From Nanobdellota archaeon (lineage in GTDB: Archaea; Nanobdellota; Nanobdellia; Woesearchaeales; GCA-2686295), in contig JAHJDK010000022.1 of assembly GCA_018812505.1 (NCBI GenBank), forward strand, positions 1 to 8,851: a stretch of DNA of 8,851 nucleotides, read 5' to 3'. Within the stretch, counting starts at the first letter, position 1. Each line of letters begins with the position of its first letter. The position numbers and the translations under genes are program-made. Positions 1 through 6,202 of this stretch are shown one piece after another. The notes under the pieces are model-generated. The model was not told the origin of the DNA. It was given only the letters and a program-made list of their open reading frames with translations, and searched no databases.

Positions 1-1230
1 AGTAACTATTGTCATTCTGGTTGACTTAATTTTTGATTCCATCGCTACCAAGAACTTTACATATGCTCTTTCTACAGTAATTACTAAATCTTTGTCAATG
101 ATTCCGTCCATTACGACTGCATATATTCCGCTTCTCAAGCTTTTGATTGTGCTTTGTAGCTCTGACACAGGTACTTTCCCCAATATGTTAAGATGTTCAT
201 CTAAGACGTATGCGCCTCTTGTTCCTATTAAATCTTCGAGCATTTGGTTGAAGTTCTTCTTTTCTTCATCAGAAAGTTTCTTTTTTGTGTAAGACTCTTT
301 TACATCCTTTTTTTCTGCTTCTTTTTCTTTATCGTCTCTTTTTTTGAAATCTTTCTTTTCTACTGTTTCAACTTTTTTATGCTCTTCTGGAGAAAAGTCT
401 CTTTTCTCCATTTTTATCTGCTCAGCAGCTATTTGTCCTCTTAAAGCCTTATGTATTTCTTTTTTAGTTATTTCTTCGACTTCTTTTCCATCTGGTGCTT
501 TTGTGACAAAGTCAATTTCTGCCACGCCTAATAATTCTTTAATTATAAGGTCTCCGCCTCGATCTCCATCTACGAAAACAGTCATAGTTTTTTTCCTGCT
601 AAGTTCAATAATTGTTTCAGGAACACTTGTTCCATTCATAGCAATACAGTTTTTGAAACCATGCTTTAACAGGTTTAATACATCTGCTCTGCCTTCAACA
701 ACTATTATATCATCACTTTCATCTATTGTAGGTCCCGCTGGTAGTCTTTCTTTACCGTATTCTTGTATTTCCATTACTCGAACAGAATATGATACTTCAT
801 CAGCTAACTCTTGACTGTCTGGTAGAACTCCATCCATCAAATTTTTCAACAAGATTTTTGCTCTTTCAATAACTTGGTGTCTTTTTGAAATTCTTATGTC
901 TTCTATGCCGTCAACTATTGTTTTAGCATTGCACGGACCTATTCTTTGGATTATTTCAAGAGCTGCTCCTACTATCGCAGTTTCTGCTTTGTCAAGTGAT
1001 GATGGAATAATTATTTCTCCATTTGTTTTTCCACTTTTATTTTCAGTGTTTACTTCTATTCTTCCTATTCTTCCTGATCTTTGAAGCTCTCTAAGTTCAA
1101 GATCTGCTCCTAGTAATCCTTCGGTTTGTCCGAATATCGCGCCTATAACATCAGGTTTATCAACTATTCCTTCTATTTGAATTGTTGCATGAATAATATA
1201 TTTTGCTGAAACTTGTGCAATTTTTGCCAT
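1..1230 (-). CDS. dnaG: Archaeal-type DnaG primase, 3' end cut by window edge
   Basis: The visible part is 410 codons and stays open to the window edge, so only the last residues should be missing (archaeal DnaG is usually about 400-450 aa). The start begins MAKIAQVSAKYIIH. A strong Shine-Dalgarno GGAGGAG (1244-1238) precedes the ATG at 1230. The N-terminal part (about 1-165) has the archaeal DnaG pattern with IFGQTEGLLG at 32-41. The TOPRIM domain follows, with the catalytic glutamate in VVEGRADV (E179) and the metal-binding aspartates in VDGDRGGD (D221, D223). A charged Lys/Glu-rich linker spans about 270-325. The C-terminal domain contains GAYVLDEHLNILGKVPVSEL (339-358) and AVVMDGIIDKDLV (371-383), typical of archaeal DnaG. 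In archaea this protein has primase activity and is also a subunit of the RNA exosome; which role dominates here cannot be told from sequence. It is transcribed away from the structured intergenic region upstream. Confidence 0.95.
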   Translation of the reverse strand, partial: MAKIAQVSAKYIIHATIQIEGIVDKPDVIGAIFGQTEGLLGADLELRELQRSGRIGRIEVNTENKSGKTNGEIIIPSSLDKAETAIVGAALEIIQRIGPCNAKTIVDGIEDIRISKRHQVIERAKILLKNLMDGVLPDSQELADEVSYSVRVMEIQEYGKERLPAGPTIDESDDIIVVEGRADVLNLLKHGFKNCIAMNGTSVPETIIELSRKKTMTVFVDGDRGGDLIIKELLGVAEIDFVTKAPDGKEVEEITKKEIHKALRGQIAAEQIKMEKRDFSPEEHKKVETVEKKDFKKRDDKEKEAEKKDVKESYTKKKLSDEEKKNFNQMLEDLIGTRGAYVLDEHLNILGKVPVSELQSTIKSLRSGIYAVVMDGIIDKDLVITVERAYVKFLVAMESKIKSTRMTIVT

Positions 1231-1267
1231 TTTATTTCTCCTCCAATTTTTTTGGTTGTAAATTTTA

Positions 1268-1286
1268 CAAAAAGCAATGCTTTTTG
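1268..1286 (-). other. Perfect hairpin in the dnaG leader
   Basis: Two 8-base arms (1268-1275 and 1279-1286) are exact reverse complements around a 3-nt loop. The hairpin lies 37 nt upstream of the dnaG ATG and leaves the Shine-Dalgarno at 1244-1238 free. It could shape or stabilise the dnaG leader if transcription starts upstream of it. The structure is seen directly; the role is inferred. Confidence 0.5.
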
Positions 1287-1369
1287 AATTTCATTTTAAT
1301 CAACAAAATCTATTAGAAACACTTAACTAAAAGTACTTGTGAAGTATTAATAATTTTTAGTGCTTCTAT

Positions 1370-1433
1370 AGAACAAGTTTTTTCCCTAATGTAATATTTA
1401 TAATTTAATAATGATTATGAATGAACTTGTTCT
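1370..1433. repeat. 10-bp inverted repeat flanking a TATA-like element
   Basis: AGAACAAGTT at 1370-1379 is the exact reverse complement of AACTTGTTCT at 1424-1433. A third copy of the core, ACTTGT, lies at 1335-1340 and can also pair with ACAAGT at 1373-1378. The arms flank the candidate dnaG TATA element at 1394-1407. The spacing fits a two-site operator, but AT-rich intergenic DNA produces such repeats readily and no regulator can be named. Confidence 0.4.
1394..1407 (-). promoter_or_regulatory. Candidate TATA element for dnaG
   Basis: On the minus strand this reads TAAATTATAAATAT, a good archaeal TATA-like element. Initiation about 25 nt downstream would give a leader of roughly 145 nt containing the hairpin at 1268-1286. 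The element is nearly symmetric, so plus-strand use is possible, and other AT-rich sites (for example 1345-1357) could serve instead. It sits between the two arms of a 10-bp inverted repeat (1370-1379 and 1424-1433). Confidence 0.35.
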
Positions 1434-1464
1434 GAAGTGATTTGATGATTTAATGAACATTAAT

Positions 1465-1611
1465 TTGTTGCCCGAGGCACCAACCCCAAATTTCATAGCT
1501 TGACTTTAGTCGTACTCTAATGGGCACTCTCTGTGCCGGGCTGTATGTAAAAGCGTCTCAATCTCATCGCTGAGCAATTGCGCTCTGCTCGAAAAAGGAC
1601 TCATTTACAAT
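1465..1611 (-). ncRNA. Candidate structured non-coding RNA, family unknown
   Basis: This stretch is clearly GC-richer than the surrounding intergenic DNA and has no open frame. On the minus strand a consensus TATA box (1635-1642) predicts initiation at about 1610, where the first helix begins: UGUAAA (1609-1604) pairs with UUUACA (1551-1546). Inside it a stem-loop is made of 1583-1581 with 1555-1553, 1580-1577 with 1562-1559, and 1574-1571 with 1566-1563. It is capped by the GNRA tetraloop GCGA (1570-1567). The loop is GNRA only on the minus strand, which supports that orientation. A second domain has GCCCG (1541-1537) pairing with CGGGC (1474-1470), extended by GCAC (1536-1533) with GUGC (1480-1477). 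GGCAC at 1537-1533 can instead form a local hairpin with GUGCC at 1527-1523. I found no RNase P, SRP, 5S or tRNA signatures. The 3' end is a guess. Confidence 0.5.
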
Positions 1612-1634
1612 AGTTTTATGGAAATAGTAAACCA

Positions 1635-1642
1635 TTTATAAA
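1635..1642 (-). promoter_or_regulatory. TATA box for the candidate ncRNA
   Basis: TTTATAAA lies just after the stop of the isomerase gene (1663). It is about 26 nt upstream of the point where the first helix of the structured RNA begins on the minus strand. The box matches the one at 5864-5871 exactly. It suggests that the structured segment is transcribed independently of the gene upstream. Confidence 0.5.
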
Positions 1643-1662
1643 CATATCGGATTTTGATTTTT

Positions 1663-3072
1663 TTATAAGTTGCATCCGCTTAGTTTGGAAATGGTTTCGA
1701 GTGTTTGTTCTCCAGGATATTGTTTCCCGTTTATTTTCCATGTTGGGTATCCGCTTATACCTGCTTCTTCACATGCAGGTGTTTGTACTCTGGAATCATT
1801 CTCGTCTGCACATTCTACATATGTTACATGTTGCCATGAGTCTCCAAACATTAACTTTTGATTTGCGCAGTGACTACACCAATATGCGCCGTACATTTTT
1901 GCTTCTTTTTCAGTAAGGCAATCTGCGAATAGTGTAAGAGAATCTGATTCTTTGTCTTCATTTATTTCAGGTTCTAGTACTACATTGCTTATAGGTGTAG
2001 TGGTTTCAATTTTTTCTTTGTTATCGTCATCTTCTTCTTGTTTGCACATCTCATTTTCAGGTGTTTCAAAGCAGTTGATGATTTCTATTTGTGTTCTCAA
2101 GCCTTGTATATAATTTGTAAAAGCTTCTTTTTGTTTCTCATATAATATGCTGTTTGCTAACTCTGTTTTTATTTCATCGAATGTAAATGTCTTCTCAGGT
2201 ATCTTCTCAAGTGTTTGTATTAAGTGGTATCCGAATTGTGTTTTTACAACCTTTGCTTCTCCTACTTCATTTTCAAACGCGGCATCCTTATACTCCTGTA
2301 CAAATGTAGAGTCTCTTGTGAATGCAGGATACTCTCCGCAAGTTTCTAGGCTTCCAGGATCTTCTGAATAATCTGTTACTAATTCACAAAATTTTGAGTT
2401 GTTTTCTTCAAAAATCGCTTCTACTTCGTTCATTATTTCAAGAGCTTCTTCTTCGGTTCTTGTCTCACTAGATATCAATATATGTCTTACTCTTACACTC
2501 TCAGCTATTTTGAATTGTTCTACATTATTTTCATAGTACTCTTTGACTTCTGCTTCATTAACTTCTAATCCTGAAAAAACTTCTGTGTCTAGGAATAAGA
2601 ATATTTTTAGTTGGTCTTTAAATTCTTCAACTGTGAATCCTTGAATTGCAAGGTTTTCTGTTAATTCTTCAATTGAAAGATTGTTTTGTTCCATGATTTT
2701 TTGTATTTCTTCATCAGCTTCAACTCCTGTTTTCTTTGCTTGTTCTAGTAAGACTTTTTTGTCTATTAGCTGTGATAAAATACTGTTTTTATCCAGCATT
2801 TGTTGTAGAGTCGGATCCAATCTTTCATATTCTTTTGTTAATTCTGACTGATAAATTGGTTCGCTGTTCAGATATGCAACGACTTTTTCTTCTGTTTCTG
2901 CTTTATCATCTTCATTTGTGAATGGATTGAAGATTAAAAACACTATTATTGCTGCTATTACTATTAGAGATATGTATAATCCTTTTCTAGATTTTTTTTT
3001 AGCAATACTTTTTACTTTTGTTTTTGAAGTCTTATGACTTTGTTTGTTTTGTTTTACTATTTTCTTTGCCAC
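1663..3072 (-). CDS. Membrane-anchored parvulin prolyl isomerase fused to VKOR-type thioredoxin domain
   Basis: The protein is 469 aa from the GTG at 3072. The in-frame GTG at 3081 lies inside the Shine-Dalgarno GGTGAT (3082-3077) and is rejected as start. A Lys-rich cytoplasmic tail (1-30) leads into one transmembrane segment (about 32-49), so the rest should be outside the membrane. A SurA/PrsA-like N-domain begins near 64 (VVAYLNSEPIYQSEL). The parvulin domain spans about 193-289, with RVRHILI, YSEDPGS and FGYHLIQ, and would isomerise prolyl bonds in secreted proteins. After an acidic linker, the C-terminus (about 384-467) carries AYWCSHCANQKLMFG, with the CxxC pair C399/C402. It also has a second pair, C421/C434, and GYPTWKINGKQYPG, matching the thioredoxin domain fused to VKOR enzymes. 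All ten cysteines lie beyond the membrane segment. No VKOR membrane domain is present. Likely role: combined folding and disulfide chemistry at the cell surface. Confidence 0.85.
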   Translation of the reverse strand: MAKKIVKQNKQSHKTSKTKVKSIAKKKSRKGLYISLIVIAAIIVFLIFNPFTNEDDKAETEEKVVAYLNSEPIYQSELTKEYERLDPTLQQMLDKNSILSQLIDKKVLLEQAKKTGVEADEEIQKIMEQNNLSIEELTENLAIQGFTVEEFKDQLKIFLFLDTEVFSGLEVNEAEVKEYYENNVEQFKIAESVRVRHILISSETRTEEEALEIMNEVEAIFEENNSKFCELVTDYSEDPGSLETCGEYPAFTRDSTFVQEYKDAAFENEVGEAKVVKTQFGYHLIQTLEKIPEKTFTFDEIKTELANSILYEKQKEAFTNYIQGLRTQIEIINCFETPENEMCKQEEDDDNKEKIETTTPISNVVLEPEINEDKESDSLTLFADCLTEKEAKMYGAYWCSHCANQKLMFGDSWQHVTYVECADENDSRVQTPACEEAGISGYPTWKINGKQYPGEQTLETISKLSGCNL

Positions 3073-3076
3073 TAAA

Positions 3077-3082
3077 ATCACC
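3077..3082 (-). promoter_or_regulatory. Shine-Dalgarno deciding the isomerase-thioredoxin start
   Basis: On the minus strand this reads GGTGAT, complementary to the archaeal 16S rRNA 3' end. It is followed by a 4-nt spacer (TTTA) and GTG at 3072. The upstream in-frame GTG (3081-3079) is part of this site, so initiation there is unlikely. Confidence 0.6.
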
Positions 3083-3128
3083 TTTTTTTATTTCTTCTCC
3101 CCTTTGGGTTTTTGTTAATTTAAAGTTG

Positions 3129-3137
3129 TATATAAAA
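3129..3137 (-). promoter_or_regulatory. Candidate TATA box for the isomerase-thioredoxin gene
   Basis: TTTTATATA on the minus strand would place initiation near 3108, giving a leader of about 35 nt that includes the Shine-Dalgarno at 3082-3077. It lies in the divergent intergenic region shared with the ATPase gene. Confidence 0.4.
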
Positions 3138-3148
3138 TTTTTGTTTAA

Positions 3149-3193
3149 ATAGAAAATGAAATAAGTTATTGGATATTTAATCTCATTTTCTAT
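3149..3193. repeat. 11-bp perfect inverted repeat in the divergent promoter region
   Basis: ATAGAAAATGA (3149-3159) and TCATTTTCTAT (3183-3193) are exact reverse complements with a 23-bp spacer. They sit between the two candidate divergent promoters. This could be a regulator site or chance pairing in AT-rich DNA. Apart from promoters, repeats and the dyad near the ATPase start, nothing else was seen in 3083-3309. Confidence 0.4.
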
Positions 3194-3274
3194 GTTGTAA
3201 AAGACTGATAAAACATCTAATTTTAAATGTCTTTTGCTAAAATAAGTGTTTCAAAACTACTCTTTAGTTTACAT

Positions 3275-3285
3275 AAATATTTATA
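3275..3285 (+). promoter_or_regulatory. TATA box for the HerA-like ATPase, leaderless arrangement
   Basis: AAATATTTATA is centred about 30 nt upstream of the ATG at 3310 and no Shine-Dalgarno is present. The transcript probably begins at or just before the start codon. This leaderless layout is common in archaea. Confidence 0.55.
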
Positions 3286-3300
3286 TTAGTGTTTCACTAA
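3286..3300 (+). promoter_or_regulatory. Dyad between TATA box and start of the HerA-like gene
   Basis: TTAGTG and CACTAA form a perfect 6-bp dyad around TTT. It lies immediately downstream of the TATA box and covers the region where initiation would melt the DNA, so a protein bound here would block transcription. It contains AGTGTTTC (3288-3295), also present at 3245-3252 and upstream of dnaG. Operator function is inferred from position only. Confidence 0.35.
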
Positions 3301-3309
3301 AATTATTTG

Positions 3310-4629
3310 ATGTACGACATTGTTATTGGCAGGAATGAGAAGGATAAAGAAAAATATGGTACAAAAGGAACTATTCTTTTAGGAAAACATTATGTTAAAA
3401 TGGGTCGTACTAGTTCTTTGGCTAATAAAATTTTTTTGGATATGATTCGCTCTCACGTAGTTTTTGTTTGTGGTAAGAGGGGAAGCGGAAAAAGTTACAC
3501 TATGGGTGTTATAGCTGAGGGTGTTGCTGACTTGCCTAAGGAGATTAGACAAAATATTTCTGTTATAATGTTGGATACTATGGGTATTTACTGGACTATG
3601 AAGTATGCTAATAAGAAAGATAAGAATTTGCTTGATGAGTGGGGACTTGAAGCTAAAGGTTTAGATGTTAAAATTTATACTCCTAAGGGATACTATGATT
3701 TTTATAAGAAAAAAGGTATTCCTACTGATGCTCCTTTTTCTGTTAAGCCTTCAGAGTTGGATGCTGACAATTGGAATATTACTTTTGGGATGAATCCTCA
3801 TAATCCTATTGGTGTTTTAATAGAGCGTGTCATATATAATTTAAAAGATTCTGGTAAGGAATATGATATAGATGATATAATTAATGCTTTAATGAATGAT
3901 TCTGATGCTGAAAAATCTGTTAAGGATGCTGCAAAAAACCAGTTTTTAAATGCTAAGAACTGGGGTGTTTTTGACAAGGAAGGAACTTCTTTGAAAGACT
4001 TGGTCAAAGGAGGACAAGTTACTGTGTTGGATGTTTCATGTTATGCGACTATGCCTGGTTCTTGGAATATAAAGAATCTTGTTATAGGTCTTGTATCTGA
4101 AAAATTGTTTGTTGAAAGAATGATTGCTAGGAAGAATGAAGAGTATGAGGAATTGCATAAATCAATGAATTATTTTGGAGATGAAAACATTGAGAAACAA
4201 GAGTTTCCGCTTGTTTGGCTGGTGATTGATGAAGCTCATGAGTTTTTGCCGGTAACAGGTAAGACTATGGCTACTGATCCTTTGGTTACGATTCTTAGAG
4301 AGGGAAGACAGCCTGGTATTTCTTTAATACTTGCTACTCAGCAGCCTGGTAAGATACATACAGATGTTATGACTCAATCAGATACGGTTATTAGTCACAG
4401 AATTACTGCCAAAATTGACACTGATGCTCTTGGAATGTTGATGCAGTCATATATGCGTGAAGGTTTGGATGTACAACTTGACAATCTTCCTAGACTTAAG
4501 GGTGCGGCTATTATTTTTGATGACACCAATGAAAAGATGTATCCTATGAGAATAAGACCTAGGTTTACTTGGCATGGTGGTGAAGCACCTTCTGCTTTAC
4601 ATAATAACGAAGAGTTGTTTGAGGATTAG
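3310..4629 (+). CDS. HerA/FtsK-superfamily ATP-binding protein
   Basis: The protein is 439 aa from the ATG at 3310; the TTG just before it is less likely given the leaderless promoter. Walker A is GKRGSGKS (55-62) and Walker B is LVWLVIDEAHEF (301-312), with the D-E-A-H arrangement of HerA-like ATPases. A downstream REGRQPG (330-336) resembles the arginine-finger region of the family, and ATQQP (342-346) sits at the sensor position. These ATPases form hexamers that pump or translocate DNA. Only about 50 residues precede the P-loop, so the N-terminal beta-barrel of classical HerA (which docks the nuclease NurA) appears absent or strongly reduced. No nurA is visible nearby. It may therefore be a DUF87-type relative rather than true HerA, and its substrate is unknown. 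The transporter gene begins one base after the stop, suggesting one transcript. Confidence 0.8.
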   Translation: MYDIVIGRNEKDKEKYGTKGTILLGKHYVKMGRTSSLANKIFLDMIRSHVVFVCGKRGSGKSYTMGVIAEGVADLPKEIRQNISVIMLDTMGIYWTMKYANKKDKNLLDEWGLEAKGLDVKIYTPKGYYDFYKKKGIPTDAPFSVKPSELDADNWNITFGMNPHNPIGVLIERVIYNLKDSGKEYDIDDIINALMNDSDAEKSVKDAAKNQFLNAKNWGVFDKEGTSLKDLVKGGQVTVLDVSCYATMPGSWNIKNLVIGLVSEKLFVERMIARKNEEYEELHKSMNYFGDENIEKQEFPLVWLVIDEAHEFLPVTGKTMATDPLVTILREGRQPGISLILATQQPGKIHTDVMTQSDTVISHRITAKIDTDALGMLMQSYMREGLDVQLDNLPRLKGAAIIFDDTNEKMYPMRIRPRFTWHGGEAPSALHNNEELFED

Positions 4630-4630
4630 A

Positions 4631-5809
4631 ATGCATTATCGTGAATATTTGCGAGCTACTGGCATAAATATTTTATTTACTTTCTGTATTTATTTGTATT
4701 ATCCTATTATTTCACCTTATATAAAAAGTATGGGTTTAGATGATTTTCAGGTTGGATTAATTTTTTCTATCATGCCTTTAATGATGATTTTTTCTTCTCC
4801 TATTATGGGTCGCTTATCAGATGCTATAGGCAGAACTAATGTAATTATTTTTGGATTAATTCTTGAGATATCTGCTATGGCTATGTATATAATGGGTTCC
4901 TGTTTGTGGTTGATTGTTTTAGCAAGAATCTTAGATGCTGTAGCTGTGTCTGCGTTAACTCTAGTTATTATTTCAAAGATAGAAGATAATCTTTCTGACA
5001 AGGAGCGTGGTAAATATGCTGGTGTAAGTTTTAGTTTGGCTCATATAGGTGCTGTAATTGCGCCTGTGATTGGTGGTATTCTTGCAGATAAGATTTTTGT
5101 CAAGTTTCCTTTTCTTTTGACAGCAGTTATATTGCTTGTTCTTTCTTTTAGATTGGCTTTTAAAACTAGAAAAGTTTCTAAGAAAGTTGAAAGGAAAAAT
5201 TTTGATTTTTTTGGAGAGCTAAAAACTTTCTGGTCTTCCAGACTTTTAAGGGGTATGGGTTTTTTAGGTTTTGCTATGCATGCAACGCAGCCTGCTATGA
5301 GTGTTTTTTTACCTCTTTATCTTGTTGAAAAGTTGGGGTTGCCTTATACTTATGTTGGTATAGCAATCTTTTTTTTAGGGGTTGCTCATCTGTTTCAGTT
5401 TTATTTTGGGAGGTTGTCTGATAAGTTTGGAAGAACGAATTTGATTATGTTTGGATGTTTTAGTTTTTCTCTTTTTATGTTTTTATTGTCTTCAACTAAT
5501 ACTTATTGGTTGATTTTGTTATTTCTTTTTTTTCAGGGAGTTGGTGGTGCTATCTGGAATGTCTCTGCTTGGAGTTTATTATCTGATGTTGGTGAGAAGA
5601 TTCATAAAGAAGGAGAAGTTGCAGGTTCATACATTTCTATAGCAAAGATAGGGTCTTTTATCAGCTATATTTTTAGTGGGTTGATTGTTCAGATCTATGG
5701 TATAAAAATATTATTTATGTTTTGTGCTTTATTAATAGCTGTTGGTATGCTTGTTGCATCTTTTTATTTTGGAACACACATATCTTTAGTTGTTAATGCT
5801 AAAAAATAA
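4631..5809 (+). CDS. Major facilitator superfamily transporter
   Basis: The protein is 392 aa from the ATG at 4631. Longer in-frame starts inside the ATPase gene (from 4574) would add a tail of 19 residues; the ATG one base after the ATPase stop, with GAGG at 4621-4624 as ribosome-binding site, is preferred. It is highly hydrophobic, with about 12 membrane segments in two halves. Each half carries the MFS motif A in the loop after its second helix: GRLSDAIGRTN (60-70) and GRLSDKFGRTN (260-270). A basic loop at about 178-205 separates the halves. Secondary transport in the cytoplasmic membrane is secure. The substrate is not: drug or metabolite efflux is common for this type, but nothing here fixes it. 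Close coupling to the ATPase gene suggests co-translation rather than shared function. Confidence 0.9.
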   Translation: MHYREYLRATGINILFTFCIYLYYPIISPYIKSMGLDDFQVGLIFSIMPLMMIFSSPIMGRLSDAIGRTNVIIFGLILEISAMAMYIMGSCLWLIVLARILDAVAVSALTLVIISKIEDNLSDKERGKYAGVSFSLAHIGAVIAPVIGGILADKIFVKFPFLLTAVILLVLSFRLAFKTRKVSKKVERKNFDFFGELKTFWSSRLLRGMGFLGFAMHATQPAMSVFLPLYLVEKLGLPYTYVGIAIFFLGVAHLFQFYFGRLSDKFGRTNLIMFGCFSFSLFMFLLSSTNTYWLILLFLFFQGVGGAIWNVSAWSLLSDVGEKIHKEGEVAGSYISIAKIGSFISYIFSGLIVQIYGIKILFMFCALLIAVGMLVASFYFGTHISLVVNAKK

Positions 5810-5820
5810 TTTTCGAAGAT

Positions 5821-5856
5821 TTTTCGCCTTTTTTGAAAATGTTTCTATTTTTTTTG
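5821..5856 (+). terminator. T-rich terminator after the transporter gene
   Basis: Several oligo-T runs, including runs of six or more near 5829-5834 and 5849-5856, follow the transporter stop. They precede the next gene's promoter. Archaeal RNA polymerase terminates at such T-tracts without a hairpin. Confidence 0.5.
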
Positions 5857-5863
5857 ATAAACC

Positions 5864-5871
5864 TTTATAAA
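5864..5871 (+). promoter_or_regulatory. TATA box for the small gene at 5894, leaderless
   Basis: TTTATAAA is centred about 26 nt upstream of the ATG at 5894, with no Shine-Dalgarno in between. This is the textbook spacing for an archaeal leaderless transcript. It shows that the small gene is transcribed separately from the transporter. Confidence 0.7.
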
Positions 5872-5893
5872 CCCAAAAATATTTATTATTTTT

Positions 5894-6202
5894 ATGGTGT
5901 TTTCAAAATCTTTTCCTAGGACCATAGACAAGAGTACTTATCCTATTTGGGAGGAGATATATCTTTCTGATGATGAAGAGCAAAAAACTCAGGTTGAGTG
6001 CAGGAAAAAAAATATTTCTTTAATGAAAGAATGCGTTGATGATGCTAAAAAGATTTTCGTTGAGAAAAATCTTAAAGACTTTCAATCTGATGTTATTAAT
6101 ATTGCTATAGTATTATTTGAAAAAAGAGCAAGTCATGAAGTATTCTGGAAAGAATCAAAAGCTAAAGAGAAGTTTGATAAACTTTTTGGCAGTAATAATT
6201 AA
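5894..6202 (+). CDS. Small soluble protein of unknown function
   Basis: The product is 102 aa, hydrophilic and rich in Lys, Glu and Asp, with no membrane segment or signal peptide. The N-terminus (MVFSKSFPRTIDKSTYPIWEE) is followed by acidic stretches (SDDEEQ, 25-30) and what look like long helices (about 30-60 and 62-95). Two cysteines (36 and 47) are visible without a metal-binding pattern. I do not assign a family. The overall look is of a small conserved archaeal protein rather than a random open frame: it has its own well-placed TATA box, a clean start and neighbour-like codon use. Its TAA interlocks with the TAA of the convergent CBS gene, so there is no spacer between the two coding regions. 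Confidence 0.75.
   Translation: MVFSKSFPRTIDKSTYPIWEEIYLSDDEEQKTQVECRKKNISLMKECVDDAKKIFVEKNLKDFQSDVINIAIVLFEKRASHEVFWKESKAKEKFDKLFGSNN

Noticed and set aside
344..814. Plus-strand open frame of 156 codons
   Set aside because: It lies entirely antisense to dnaG, whose TOPRIM and C-terminal motifs are unmistakable; Ser-rich translation is a shadow of the minus-strand codons.
1431..1450. Box C/D small RNA on the plus strand (CTGA followed by TTGATGA)
   Set aside because: Only one D-like and one C-like box are present; matching partners at guide distance on either side are missing or too degenerate.
1465..1611. RNase P, SRP, 5S rRNA or tRNA gene
   Set aside because: None of the conserved core sequences I know for these RNAs (for example the RNase P core, the SRP helix 8 loop, or the tRNA T-loop) could be found on either strand.
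1465..1611. H/ACA guide RNA
   Set aside because: ACA-like trinucleotides follow both helices, but the internal loop is strongly asymmetric (about 20 nt against 1 nt), which does not fit a pseudouridylation pocket.
3798..4007. Minus-strand open frame within the ATPase gene
   Set aside because: It is antisense to the conserved ATPase frame, with no ribosome-binding site or promoter.
4574..4630. Longer transporter start inside the ATPase gene
   Set aside because: It would add 19 residues overlapping the ATPase C-terminus; the ATG one base after the ATPase stop has a GAGG at good spacing and gives a normal MFS N-terminus.
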